6,375 nt of DNA from an uncultured Oscillospiraceae bacterium (GCA_900549675.1 URPG01000127.1:1-6375), one strand, 5' to 3'; counted from the stretch's first letter, positions 1 through 5,997 are shown. The notes: generated by a model from the letters alone, not told the origin. A program made the numbers and translations.

Positions 1-1320
1 CCTGCCGCTCCCTTTGAACATACGGGAGCCGTGATTGATGCTGATGCTATGGCGCAGCCCTTAGCGAGCGGAAATTTTTCCGGTCTGGGTGAATTCATGA
101 ATTTTCCAGGTGTTATCCATGCTGACAGCGATGTGTTGGACAAATTGTTGGCCGCCCAAAAATATGATATTCCCGTTGACGGACATTCTCCGGGAATTCA
201 AAGCTACGAACTAAACGCTTACGCTTCAGCAGGCATTCACACCGACCATGAATGCTCTGAACCGCAGGAGGTACTGGATAAAATTGCCCGCGGGATGTAT
301 GCTTTGCTCCGAGAAGGCTCTGCCTGCCGGGATTTAAGAAAGCTTTTGAAGGCTGTCACAACAGAAAACAGCCGCCGCTGTCTGCTTTGCACCGACGACT
401 GTCAGCCAAAAACCATTCGGGAAATCGGACACTTGGAAAACCACCTGCGTATTTGTGTGGAAGAAGGACTTTCTCCGATTACCGCTATCCAAATGGCCAG
501 TCTGAACGCCGCCGAATGCTATGGCTTAAAAGACCGTGGTTCTATTTCCCCTGGAAAACAGGCTGATTTTGTTATATTTGACAATTTGCAGAATTTCAAT
601 CCTCTAAAAGTCTATATTGCCGGTAAATTAGTCGCTGAAAAGGGTCAATTTCTCTCCGCCATACACCGCCAAGAAATCTCTGCCGTAGAAGACACAATGC
701 ACTTGAAATATTTTTCCAAAAATGATTTGCGCCTTACTCTTCAATCTGAGAGTGTTTATGCAATCGGAATTCTTTCAGGCGGCGTGGTCACGAAAAAAGA
801 AAAGACTTTGATAAAACGCAATCAGCAAAACGAATTTCTCTATGAGCCGCAAAATGACGTTGTCAAAATGGCCGTGATTGAACGTCACCACAATACAGGA
901 AACCATGCGGTTGCTCTTTTAAAAGGATACGGGCTGAAATGCGGCGCTATTGCCCTTTCCATTGCCCATGATTCCCACAATATTATCACTGTTGGCGCTG
1001 ACGATGATGATATGGTCCTTGCCGTACAAAAGCTGGTGGAACAAAAAGGCGGAATTGTACTCGTAAAAGACAAAGAAGTCATAGAAACGATGCCCTTACC
1101 CGTTGCCGGACTCATGAGTGACCAAAGCGGCGAATGGGTGGACCAAAAATTGACCCAAATTCATCAAACGGCACATCATATACTCGGTGTAAACCCCGAT
1201 GTCGAACCCATAATGACGCTTTGCTTTATGTCTTTACCTGTTATCCCCGAACTTAAATTGACAGACAGCGGACTGTTTGATGTAAAACAGTTTCAGTTTA
1301 TCCCGCTGGAAGCCGAATAA
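1..1320 (+). CDS. ade: Adenine deaminase, 5'-truncated by the window start
   Basis: Catalyses hydrolytic deamination of adenine to hypoxanthine and ammonia in purine salvage; cytoplasmic. The frame is open from base 1, and the first codons (PAAPFEHTGA) already read as family sequence, so the GTG at 31 is not a real start. 439 residues are visible; adenine deaminases of the amidohydrolase superfamily run to about 570-600, so roughly 130-160 N-terminal residues, including the first metal-binding HxH segment, lie outside. Visible marks: GLGEFMNFPGV near residue 30, the GHSPG motif (His62), HTDHE (80-84), the CTDD metal/catalytic segment (130-133), and the amidohydrolase end segment with GSISPGKQADFVIFD around 180-195. 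The C-terminal adenine-deaminase domain has IERHHNTGN (about 293-301), the run of acidic residues in GADDDD and PVAGLMSD. It ends in TAA, 31 bases before the VOC gene, which is probably co-transcribed. No internal stop or frameshift is seen. Family assignment is very secure. Confidence 0.95.
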   Translation, partial: PAAPFEHTGAVIDADAMAQPLASGNFSGLGEFMNFPGVIHADSDVLDKLLAAQKYDIPVDGHSPGIQSYELNAYASAGIHTDHECSEPQEVLDKIARGMYALLREGSACRDLRKLLKAVTTENSRRCLLCTDDCQPKTIREIGHLENHLRICVEEGLSPITAIQMASLNAAECYGLKDRGSISPGKQADFVIFDNLQNFNPLKVYIAGKLVAEKGQFLSAIHRQEISAVEDTMHLKYFSKNDLRLTLQSESVYAIGILSGGVVTKKEKTLIKRNQQNEFLYEPQNDVVKMAVIERHHNTGNHAVALLKGYGLKCGAIALSIAHDSHNIITVGADDDDMVLAVQKLVEQKGGIVLVKDKEVIETMPLPVAGLMSDQSGEWVDQKLTQIHQTAHHILGVNPDVEPIMTLCFMSLPVIPELKLTDSGLFDVKQFQFIPLEAE

Positions 1321-1351
1321 ATCATAATTTAAAATGATAAGGAGAAAAAGC

Positions 1352-1723
1352 ATGAAATTTAAAATGATTCACGAAAATTATAATGTACTGGACCTGCAAA
1401 AGTCATTGGATTTTTATGAAAAAGCACTGGGCCTAACTGAAAAACGCCGTAAAAATGCAGAAGACGGTTCTTTCATTATCGTCTATGTAGGCAACGACAC
1501 CACCGAGTTTGAACTTGAACTCACTTGGCTGAGAGATTGGCAAGAACCCTATAATTTAGGTCACAATGAATTCCATTTGGCTTTTGAAACGAATGATTTT
1601 GAAAAATCACATGAATTGCACAAAAAAATGGGTTGTATTTGTTTTGAAAATCCCTCAATGGGCATTTATTTTATCAATGACCCAGATGGATATTGGTTGG
1701 AAATTGTTCCGGCACATTCTTAA
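1352..1723 (+). CDS. Glyoxalase I-like VOC-family metalloprotein
   Basis: A 123-residue protein of the vicinal-oxygen-chelate fold, closest in pattern to lactoylglutathione lyase (GloA), which isomerises the methylglyoxal-thiol hemithioacetal. I chose the ATG at 1352 because AAGGAG at 1339-1344 lies seven bases before it; the in-frame ATG at 1334 has no such site. Two beta-alpha-beta-beta-beta modules are visible, beginning at HENYNVLDLQKSLDFYEKAL and HNEFHLAFET. All four metal ligands expected by comparison with E. coli GloA are present: His7, Glu56 (in LELT), His75 and Glu117 (in DPDGYWLEI). This argues for an active metalloenzyme rather than a binding-only paralogue. Low-GC Firmicutes generally lack glutathione, so the thiol or even the substrate may differ; the product should be treated as a VOC protein with a GloA-type metal site. 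It follows ade closely and is ended by a strong terminator, suggesting a two-gene transcript. Confidence 0.87.
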   Translation: MKFKMIHENYNVLDLQKSLDFYEKALGLTEKRRKNAEDGSFIIVYVGNDTTEFELELTWLRDWQEPYNLGHNEFHLAFETNDFEKSHELHKKMGCICFENPSMGIYFINDPDGYWLEIVPAHS

Positions 1724-1737
1724 ATCACAATATTGAG

Positions 1738-1780
1738 AAAAACAAACAGCAAATAACAATATGCTGTTTGTTTTTTGTTT
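1738..1780 (+). terminator. Intrinsic terminator after ade-VOC
   Basis: A 14-bp stem is formed by 1738-1751 (containing ACAAACAGCA) and 1762-1775 (TGCTGTTTGT onward), with a 10-base loop at 1752-1761. The T-rich tract TTTTTTGTTT at 1771-1780 overlaps the right arm. It begins about 15 bases after the VOC stop codon and would end transcription of the ade-VOC unit. Confidence 0.9.
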
Positions 1781-1843
1781 TCAAGTTTTCAGGTCTAATC
1801 TTTCATTTATATACAATATTTTTACAAAAAACTCATTTAGGTC

Positions 1844-1872
1844 TTGCTTTTTTAAAAAAGTTATAGTATAAT
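1844..1872 (+). promoter_or_regulatory. Sigma-A promoter of the tRNA-Leu gene
   Basis: The -35 box TTGCTT (1844-1849) and a perfect -10 box TATAAT (1867-1872) are separated by exactly 17 bases. The tRNA starts 19 bases after the -10 box, leaving a 5' leader of roughly a dozen bases for RNase P to remove. The near-consensus boxes fit a strongly expressed stable-RNA gene. Confidence 0.88.
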
Positions 1873-1890
1873 AATCAACGTTGTAAATAT

Positions 1891-1977
1891 GCCGGTGTGA
1901 TGGAATTGGCAGACGTGCGGGACTCAAAATCCCGTGGTAGCGATACCGTGCCGGTTCGACCCCGGCCACCGGCACCA
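1891..1977 (+). tRNA. tRNA-Leu, anticodon CAA
   Basis: An 87-base class II tRNA that decodes UUG. Acceptor stem GCCGGTG (1891-1897) pairs with CACCGGC (ending 1973), followed by discriminator A and an encoded CCA at 1975-1977. The anticodon arm is CGGGA / TCCCG around the loop CTCAAAA, with CAA at 1925-1927. The long variable arm typical of tRNA-Leu is TGGTAGCGATACCGTG-like and self-pairing. The T arm is GCCGG TTCGACC CCGGC. The D region contains GGAATTGGCAGAC, a tRNA-Leu-like pattern. It stands alone, with its own promoter (1844-1872) and terminator (1981-2018), and is not part of a tRNA cluster. Confidence 0.97.
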
Positions 1978-1980
1978 TAT

Positions 1981-2018
1981 AAAAACCTTGATGCACAGAC
2001 TGTGTTTCAAGGTTTTTA
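1981..2018 (+). terminator. Intrinsic terminator of tRNA-Leu
   Basis: An 11-bp perfect stem, AAAAACCTTGA (1981-1991) with TCAAGGTTTTT (2007-2017), has a short inner pairing CACA/TGTG in its loop. Its T-run is the right arm's TTTTT. It begins three bases after the tRNA CCA. Confidence 0.88.
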
Positions 2019-2151
2019 CTATTTCCAATAAATTCTACTTGATTTCTTTTAAAAAGACTAAATCACCACAATAATTTTTTATCCCACTTTTTTTAATACG
2101 GGAAAACCTTCATACTAAATTCAATCTTAATCTTTTCTTTAGAGGCACAAA

Positions 2152-2658
2152 ATGAAACTTTCTTCCTTATCCCACCAATATCAGGTACATAAAATTCAAG
2201 AATCAGACATTGCGCCTGTGTATGAATTATGCAAGGGTAATTCTCTTTATTATCAGCATTGCGGATGTACAGCTTCAATTGATGCTGTCAGAGAGGATAT
2301 GCAGGCACTTCCGCCCGGAAAAAAATCAGAAGACAAATATTATATCGGTTTTTACGATAACAATCAATTGCTGGCTGTTATGGATTTAATTGAAGGTTAT
2401 CCTTGTGAAGATACTGTTTATATTGGCTTTTTTATGGTAGGTCAGAAATTCCAAAACTGTGGCATTGGAACAAAAATAATTCAAGAGCTCCTGCTATCAT
2501 GCAAAGCAAAGGGATTTTTAAATATAAAATTAGGCTATGTAAAAGGTAATCTTCAAAGTGAACATTTTTGGTTAAAAAACCATTTCAGCAAAACCGGAAA
2601 AGAAACGCACAGAGAAAAATACATTGCTGTTGAAATGCAATGTACATTGAATGATTGA
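2152..2658 (+). CDS. GNAT-family N-acetyltransferase
   Basis: A 168-residue stand-alone acyl-CoA-dependent acetyltransferase; length and layout are typical of the family. The acetyl-CoA pyrophosphate-binding motif A reads QNCGIGT at residues 101-107 (Q-x-x-G-x-G pattern), preceded by the beta-4 strand VYIGFFMV (89-96) and followed by the helix KIIQELLLSCKAKG. Motif B is recognisable as GNLQSEHFWLKNHF (132-145), the usual N-x-x-S/A-x-x-F-(W/Y)-x-K-x-x-F arrangement. There is no signal peptide or membrane segment, so it is probably cytoplasmic. Start: ATG at 2152 with AGAGG at 2141-2145, six bases upstream, a moderate site. It is flanked by the tRNA terminator on the left and its own terminator on the right, so it is likely monocistronic; no convincing promoter is seen in the AT-rich 2019-2140 stretch. 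The substrate (small molecule, antibiotic or protein) cannot be told from sequence. Confidence 0.88.
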   Translation: MKLSSLSHQYQVHKIQESDIAPVYELCKGNSLYYQHCGCTASIDAVREDMQALPPGKKSEDKYYIGFYDNNQLLAVMDLIEGYPCEDTVYIGFFMVGQKFQNCGIGTKIIQELLLSCKAKGFLNIKLGYVKGNLQSEHFWLKNHFSKTGKETHREKYIAVEMQCTLND

Positions 2659-2686
2659 TTAAAATTTATTTTTTTAAAAGATTTTG

Positions 2687-2730
2687 AAAGACTCCTTACG
2701 CAGTTGCAAGCCTGTGATAGGGGTCTTTTT
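2687..2730 (+). terminator. Intrinsic terminator after the acetyltransferase gene
   Basis: AAAGACTCC (2687-2695) pairs with GGGGTCTTT (2720-2728), nine pairs with one G-T, followed by TTTTT ending at 2730. The 24-base apical region is not empty: CGCAG (2699-2703) can pair with CTGTG (2712-2716), giving a two-tier hairpin. It lies about 28 bases after the stop codon at 2658. Confidence 0.82.
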
Positions 2731-2776
2731 CCGTCTGTGTATAATCATTAAACTATGTTCATATTTTTTAGAATAT

Positions 2777-2805
2777 TTGCATAAAAAAATATTTTATGTT
2801 AGAAT
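2777..2805 (+). promoter_or_regulatory. Promoter of the GH31 gene
   Basis: The -35 box TTGCAT (2777-2782) and -10 box TAGAAT (2800-2805) are 17 bases apart, each one or two mismatches from consensus. The expected transcription start is near 2812, giving a leader of about 160 bases before the GH31 ATG. It is the best promoter between the upstream terminator (2687-2730) and the gene. The spacer carries a palindrome and the start region an inverted repeat, listed separately, so regulated expression is likely. Confidence 0.65.
2780..2798. repeat. Palindrome inside the GH31 promoter spacer
   Basis: CATAAAA (2780-2786) and TTTTATG (2792-2798) are perfect inverted copies around the five-base centre AAATA. 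The palindrome fills the space between the -35 and -10 boxes and overlaps the last bases of the -35. This is where a repressor dimer would block polymerase, so it is a candidate operator. The composition is very AT-rich, so chance is a real alternative. Confidence 0.4.
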
Positions 2806-2816
2806 TTATGGTAAAA

Positions 2817-2844
2817 TAAGCATAATTATTATGTGGTATGCTTA
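2817..2844. repeat. Inverted repeat at the GH31 transcription start region
   Basis: TAAGCATA (2817-2824) and TATGCTTA (2837-2844) are perfect eight-base inverted copies with a 12-base spacer, starting about 12 bases downstream of the -10 box. It could be an operator overlapping the early transcribed region or a hairpin near the 5' end of the mRNA. No T-run follows, so it is not a terminator. Confidence 0.45.
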
Positions 2845-2874
2845 AATAAAAAATATCCCCGTATTGCAATTACT

Positions 2875-2961
2875 ATGAATATGGAAAGTAAGAAAAATAT
2901 ATATCCATTCTTACAGAAATACTTTGTAACCGGCATTATGTTGGGAGCAGTAAAAGAATAA
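2875..2961 (+). pseudogene. C-terminal remnant of a sugar ABC-transporter permease
   Basis: A 28-codon frame ends in TAA at 2959-2961, immediately before the GH31 ribosome binding site. Its last residues, YPFLQKYFVTGIMLGAVKE, match the conserved C-terminus of MalG/LplC-type (CUT1) carbohydrate ABC permeases, which typically end in a phrase like 'P-x-x-Q-(K/R)-Y-F-x-x-G-x-x-x-G-(A/S)-(V/I)-K-(G/E)'. The rest of the roughly 280-300 residue permease is absent. The frame stays open upstream to 2815, but that part does not resemble a permease, and no ribosome binding site precedes the ATG codons at 2875 or 2881. I read it as the scar of a deletion that removed an upstream transporter operon and left the final codons and the original spacing to the GH31 gene. 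It could now serve as a leader peptide, but nothing shows that it is translated. Confidence 0.66.
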
Positions 2962-2975
2962 AAGGAGAATTTACA

Positions 2976-4982
2976 ATGGCTATTTTAAAACAAGAAAACA
3001 ACCGATTAATCATCATCAACAACAATGAAAAGGTATGGATAGAGCCTTGGGGAGAAGATTCTTTGCGTATTCGCTCTACCAAGCAGCCCTCCATGCCGCC
3101 GGAAAATTGGGCACTGGAAGAATCTATCCCTTATCACGAGGGCATCTTTAAGCTTACAGAGAAAGGCGCCTCTCTTCAAAATGGAAAAATTAGAACAGAG
3201 GTTACTCATCAAGGTAAAATCACCTTCTTTAATGACAAAAATGAAATACTGTTAGAAGAATTTGTAAGAAACAGAAGTGATTTTCAATCTCCAAAATGCA
3301 GTGCTTTGGATCTAGACGCCCGAGAACACCGTCCTATTTTAGGAGGAGATTTTTCAACTACTGTACGATTTGAATCTCTGCCGCATGAGAAACTCTTTGG
3401 CATGGGACAGTATCAACAGCCTCTTTTTAATTTAAAAGGCTGTGAGTTAGAGTTGGCTCATCGAAATTCTCAAGCCAGCGTTCCCTTTGTTGTTTCCTCT
3501 CTTGGCTATGGATTCCTTTGGAATAACCCGGCTATCGGTAATGTCACTTTCGGTACAAATATCACCTCATGGCGTTCCGTTTCGACCAAAGTGATTGACT
3601 ACTGGATTACCGCAGGCGATACTCCGTCAGACATTGAAGAAAATTATGCAGCTGTTACCGGCAAAGTACCGATGATGCCGGAATATGCCATGGGATTTTG
3701 GCAATGCAAATTGCGTTACCAAACACAAGATGAACTTTTAAACATAGCAAGAGAATATAAAAAAAGAAATTTACCCATTTCTGTCATCGTGATTGATTTC
3801 TTCCATTGGCCGCTAGAAGGAGAATGGAAATTTGACCCACAGTATTGGCCCGACCCTGACGCTATGGTAGCCGAACTGAAAGAAATGGGAATTGAGTTGA
3901 TGATTTCGATTTGGCCCACCGTTGATTATAACAGTGAAAATTTCAAAGAAATGCGTGAAAGAGGCTTGTTGATTAACTGTGAACGAGGTTTTCCCAACGG
4001 ACTTCGCTTTATGAATGACAGCCTGCATTATGATGCCACGAATCCAGAAGCAAGAGAATATCTTTGGTCCAAAGTAAAACAAAATTATTATGATAAGGGA
4101 ATCAAAATTTTCTGGTTGGATGAAGCAGAACCTGAATATAGCTTTTATGATTTTGACAATTACCGTTATCACTTGGGTCCTAACGTGCAAATTGGAAATA
4201 TTTATCCCAAATGCTATGCCCAAACCTTCTATGAAGGAATGGAAAAAGAAGGACAGCAAAACATCATCAATCTCTTGCGATGTGCTTGGGCGGGTTCTCA
4301 AAAATATGGCTCTTTGGTCTGGTCAGGCGACATTCATTCCAGTTTTGAGAGTATGCGGAACCAATTTGCAGCGGGTCTTCACATGGCTATGGCGGGCATT
4401 CCATGGTGGACCACCGATATCGGCGGTTTCCACGGCGGAAATCCGAATGACCCTAAATTCAGAGAAGTGTTTGTTCGTTGGTTCCAGTACGGTACCTTCT
4501 GTCCGGTTATGCGTCTACACGGCGACCGTGACCCGCATTCAGCTCCCATGAGTAACGTTGGCGGCGGACGCTGCCCCTCCGGCGGTCCCAACGAGGTTTG
4601 GTCTTACGGCGAAGAAATCTATGAAATTTGCAAAGAATACATGGCTATTCGTGAAGCTATGAAGCCTTATATCACGGACTGCATGGAACAAGCGCACGAA
4701 AAAGGAACGCCTGTTATGGCACCATTGTTCTACCATTTCCCAGAAGATAAAACCTGCTGGGAAGATACAGAGTCTTATCTGTTCGGTAAAGAACTTCTTA
4801 TTGCTCCCATCATGCAGGCGGGCAGCACCACACGCAAGGTTTATCTGCCGCAAGGGAAAACATGGGTTGACGTATGGAGCAAACAAGAATTTGAAGGCGG
4901 GCAAGAAATTGAAGTCTGTACTCCACTGAACAGAATCCCTGTTTTCACCTGCAATACTGAAAATTTAAAATATTTCGCTTAA
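2976..4982 (+). CDS. Family GH31 glycoside hydrolase, probable alpha-xylosidase or alpha-glucosidase
   Basis: A 668-residue retaining alpha-glycosidase with no signal peptide or membrane segment, so it probably acts in the cytoplasm on imported oligosaccharides. The layout is typical: an N-terminal beta-sandwich (about 1-225), a TIM barrel (about 235-565) and C-terminal beta domains. In the barrel, GFWQCKLRY surrounds Trp242, and DFFHW (274-278) is followed by GEWKFDPQYWPDP. The nucleophile is Asp382 in FWLDEAEPE, and the acid/base is inferred to be Asp452 in VWSGDI. TTDIGGF (Asp481) and MRLHGDRD (513-519) line the -1 subsite in relatives. The start is ATG 2976, with AGGAG at 2963-2967 eight bases upstream. 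The stop is TAA, and a two-way terminator follows. Specificity is not readable from motifs: GH31 includes alpha-glucosidases, alpha-xylosidases and others. The GH120-like beta-xylosidase start nearby and the loss of a neighbouring sugar permease make xylo-oligosaccharide or xyloglucan fragments my preferred substrate, as inference. Confidence 0.93.
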   Translation: MAILKQENNRLIIINNNEKVWIEPWGEDSLRIRSTKQPSMPPENWALEESIPYHEGIFKLTEKGASLQNGKIRTEVTHQGKITFFNDKNEILLEEFVRNRSDFQSPKCSALDLDAREHRPILGGDFSTTVRFESLPHEKLFGMGQYQQPLFNLKGCELELAHRNSQASVPFVVSSLGYGFLWNNPAIGNVTFGTNITSWRSVSTKVIDYWITAGDTPSDIEENYAAVTGKVPMMPEYAMGFWQCKLRYQTQDELLNIAREYKKRNLPISVIVIDFFHWPLEGEWKFDPQYWPDPDAMVAELKEMGIELMISIWPTVDYNSENFKEMRERGLLINCERGFPNGLRFMNDSLHYDATNPEAREYLWSKVKQNYYDKGIKIFWLDEAEPEYSFYDFDNYRYHLGPNVQIGNIYPKCYAQTFYEGMEKEGQQNIINLLRCAWAGSQKYGSLVWSGDIHSSFESMRNQFAAGLHMAMAGIPWWTTDIGGFHGGNPNDPKFREVFVRWFQYGTFCPVMRLHGDRDPHSAPMSNVGGGRCPSGGPNEVWSYGEEIYEICKEYMAIREAMKPYITDCMEQAHEKGTPVMAPLFYHFPEDKTCWEDTESYLFGKELLIAPIMQAGSTTRKVYLPQGKTWVDVWSKQEFEGGQEIEVCTPLNRIPVFTCNTENLKYFA

Positions 4983-5055
4983 ATTCGCTGGGTTTTTATT
5001 ACTATCCTTACAATTTACTTTTCACGGAATTTGACTTAAATCCTAAATTAACTTT

Positions 5056-5100
5056 AAAAAACAAAGCCGAGATATGATAAAATATCACGGCTTTGTTTTG
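5056..5100. terminator. Two-way terminator between GH31 and the AraC gene
   Basis: A 12-bp stem, AAACAAAGCCG (about 5058-5069) with CGGCTTTGTTT (5088-5099), continues after an A-A mismatch into GATAT/ATATC (5071-5075 with 5082-5086). The T-rich right flank serves the rightward GH31 transcript, and the A-run at 5056-5061 gives a U-run for the leftward regulator transcript. It lies about 75 bases after the GH31 stop and 23 bases beyond the regulator's stop. Confidence 0.88.
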
Positions 5101-5122
5101 GTTTGTTAACAGGCTTTCTGCC

Positions 5123-5875
5123 TTATTCTTTCGTTCGATATTCTTTCGGCGTCATGTGAAGAATCTCATGAAAATTGCGGTGAAAGGTCCTCAAATTTTG
5201 ATACCCACAGGTGAAGGCTATTTCTCCAATTGGATAGTCGGAATTCTTCAGTTGATAACAAGCTTGAGAAATACGATATTGATTGACGTAATCAGAAAAA
5301 TTCATATTCATTTGTTTCGCAAAAAGTTTAGAGAGATATGGGTAGTCATACCGTAAATCCAGCGCCAATTTTTTTAAAGTACACGGTCCAGCATAATTTT
5401 CTTCCACATAAATCACCATTTTATATAAGACCTTTGCCTGCACCGTTCTGTTAATTGGCTTAAAGATTTTTGTACGCACCAATTCATCGCAAACAGCGTA
5501 TAAAAAGCTTTTTTTGCGATAGCGCGTATCTAAATCCTTTATGCATAAGGGCGTTTGCCAGTGCATTAAATTACTGTTAGGAATTAAATTTTTATATTCA
5601 CCGTAAAAGTCACTGAGAAGTTCAGGAGAGAAAATTATAATGCTGATTTCCGAATCATTCACAGATTTAAATTCGTGAATTTGATTGTTAAAGACAAACA
5701 CTAAATCCTTTTCTTTTAAATGATATTCTCTACGTTCAATGTTAACTGTTAACGTTCCCTTATGTACATAAATGATTTCATATGCCCGATGAAAATGAAG
5801 CGGAAAACTATAATTTTTAAGCGAAAAATAAATAAAAAAGTCTTTTTCGTTCATCCCATGTTTTTCAAAAAACAT
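5123..5875 (-). CDS. AraC-family transcriptional regulator with cupin sensor domain
   Basis: A 250-residue one-component regulator. The N-terminal half is a cupin-type sugar-binding domain: PLHFHRAYEIIYVHKG (25-40) contains His27, His29 and Glu33 in the usual AraC/RhaS-like pattern, and NNQIHEF (63-69) supplies a further His. The C-terminal half (about 150-250) holds the paired helix-turn-helix DNA-binding domain: the first HTH in TLKKLALDLRYDYPYLSKLFAKQ (166-188), and the second with the family signature running from IGEIAFTCGYQN through TFHRNFHEILHMTPKEYR (216-247). Start: the CAT at 5873-5875 has AAGGAG (complement of 5881-5886) five bases upstream on the minus strand. It is divergent from the GH120-like gene, sharing a 122-base promoter region, and convergent with GH31. 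AraC proteins often control adjacent glycosidase genes in gut Clostridia, so control of one or both neighbours is likely; the effector is unknown. Confidence 0.93.
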   Translation of the reverse strand: MFFEKHGMNEKDFFIYFSLKNYSFPLHFHRAYEIIYVHKGTLTVNIERREYHLKEKDLVFVFNNQIHEFKSVNDSEISIIIFSPELLSDFYGEYKNLIPNSNLMHWQTPLCIKDLDTRYRKKSFLYAVCDELVRTKIFKPINRTVQAKVLYKMVIYVEENYAGPCTLKKLALDLRYDYPYLSKLFAKQMNMNFSDYVNQYRISQACYQLKNSDYPIGEIAFTCGYQNLRTFHRNFHEILHMTPKEYRTKE

Positions 5876-5911
5876 TTTTTCTCCTTATAAAGAACACTAA
5901 TTTTGTCTTAA

Positions 5912-5941
5912 ATTATACTACAATGTGAATAGCAAATTCAA
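5912..5941 (-). promoter_or_regulatory. Promoter of the AraC-family gene
   Basis: On the minus strand, TTGAAT (complement of 5936-5941) and a perfect TATAAT (complement of 5912-5917) are 18 bases apart. The -10 box lies about 36 bases before the start codon, leaving a short leader with the AAGGAG site. The -35 box lies within the inverted repeat at 5929-5955, so autoregulation is plausible. Confidence 0.66.
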
Positions 5942-5955
5942 TAAAAATTTTCTAT
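5929..5955. repeat. Inverted repeat between the divergent promoters
   Basis: ATAGCAAATT (5929-5938) and AATTTTCTAT (5946-5955) are inverted copies matching at nine of ten positions, with a seven-base spacer. The repeat covers the -35 box of the regulator gene and touches the -10 box of the GH120-like gene, so a protein bound here could affect both. It is a candidate operator; AraC proteins often use direct rather than inverted half-sites, and the stretch is AT-rich. Confidence 0.45.
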
Positions 5956-5958
5956 AAT
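5953..5958 (+). promoter_or_regulatory. -10 box of the GH120-like gene, activator-type promoter
   Basis: A perfect TATAAT lies 40 bases before the ATG at 5998. No TTGACA-like -35 box exists at 16-18 bases upstream (5929-5936 reads ATAGCAAA), which suggests dependence on an activator, most simply the divergently encoded AraC protein. This assignment is inferred. Confidence 0.5.
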
Positions 5959-5997
5959 AACATCATCTTTAATAAATAAATACTGGGAGGATTGAAA

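Noticed and set aside
885..1115. Minus-strand 76-codon frame inside adenine deaminase
   Set aside because: It lies wholly inside a strongly conserved coding region, has no ribosome binding site and a low-complexity Ser/Thr-rich product.
1781..1996. Minus-strand 71-codon frame over the tRNA-Leu gene (contains VAGVEPARYRYHGILSPARLP)
   Set aside because: It is the antisense translation of the tRNA, a well-known source of false proteins; it also spans the tRNA promoter and part of the terminator.
2093..2278. Minus-strand 61-codon frame across the start of the acetyltransferase gene
   Set aside because: It overlaps the well-supported GNAT gene and shows no family motif or ribosome binding site.
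2924..2937. Possible CcpA cre-like site (TGTAACCGGCATTA)
   Set aside because: It misses several positions of the cre consensus and falls within the conserved permease-tail codons, which explain the sequence.
2812..2975. Riboswitch or T-box leader before GH31
   Set aside because: The 160-base leader has no T-box AGGGTGG-type element, no terminator/antiterminator pair and no recognisable aptamer; the permease remnant accounts for most of it.
3813..4301. Minus-strand 162-codon frame inside GH31
   Set aside because: Shadow of the GH31 catalytic region, which carries the conserved Asp382 on the plus strand; no motif of its own.
4090..4551. Plus-strand 153-codon frame inside GH31
   Set aside because: Out-of-frame reading of the most conserved part of GH31, including both catalytic residues.
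4379..4904. Two overlapping minus-strand frames near the 3' half of GH31
   Set aside because: Both are antisense shadows of conserved GH31 sequence, without start signals.
5093..5356. Plus-strand 87-codon frame over the 3' end of the AraC gene
   Set aside because: It starts within the terminator and is antisense to the conserved HTH region of the regulator.
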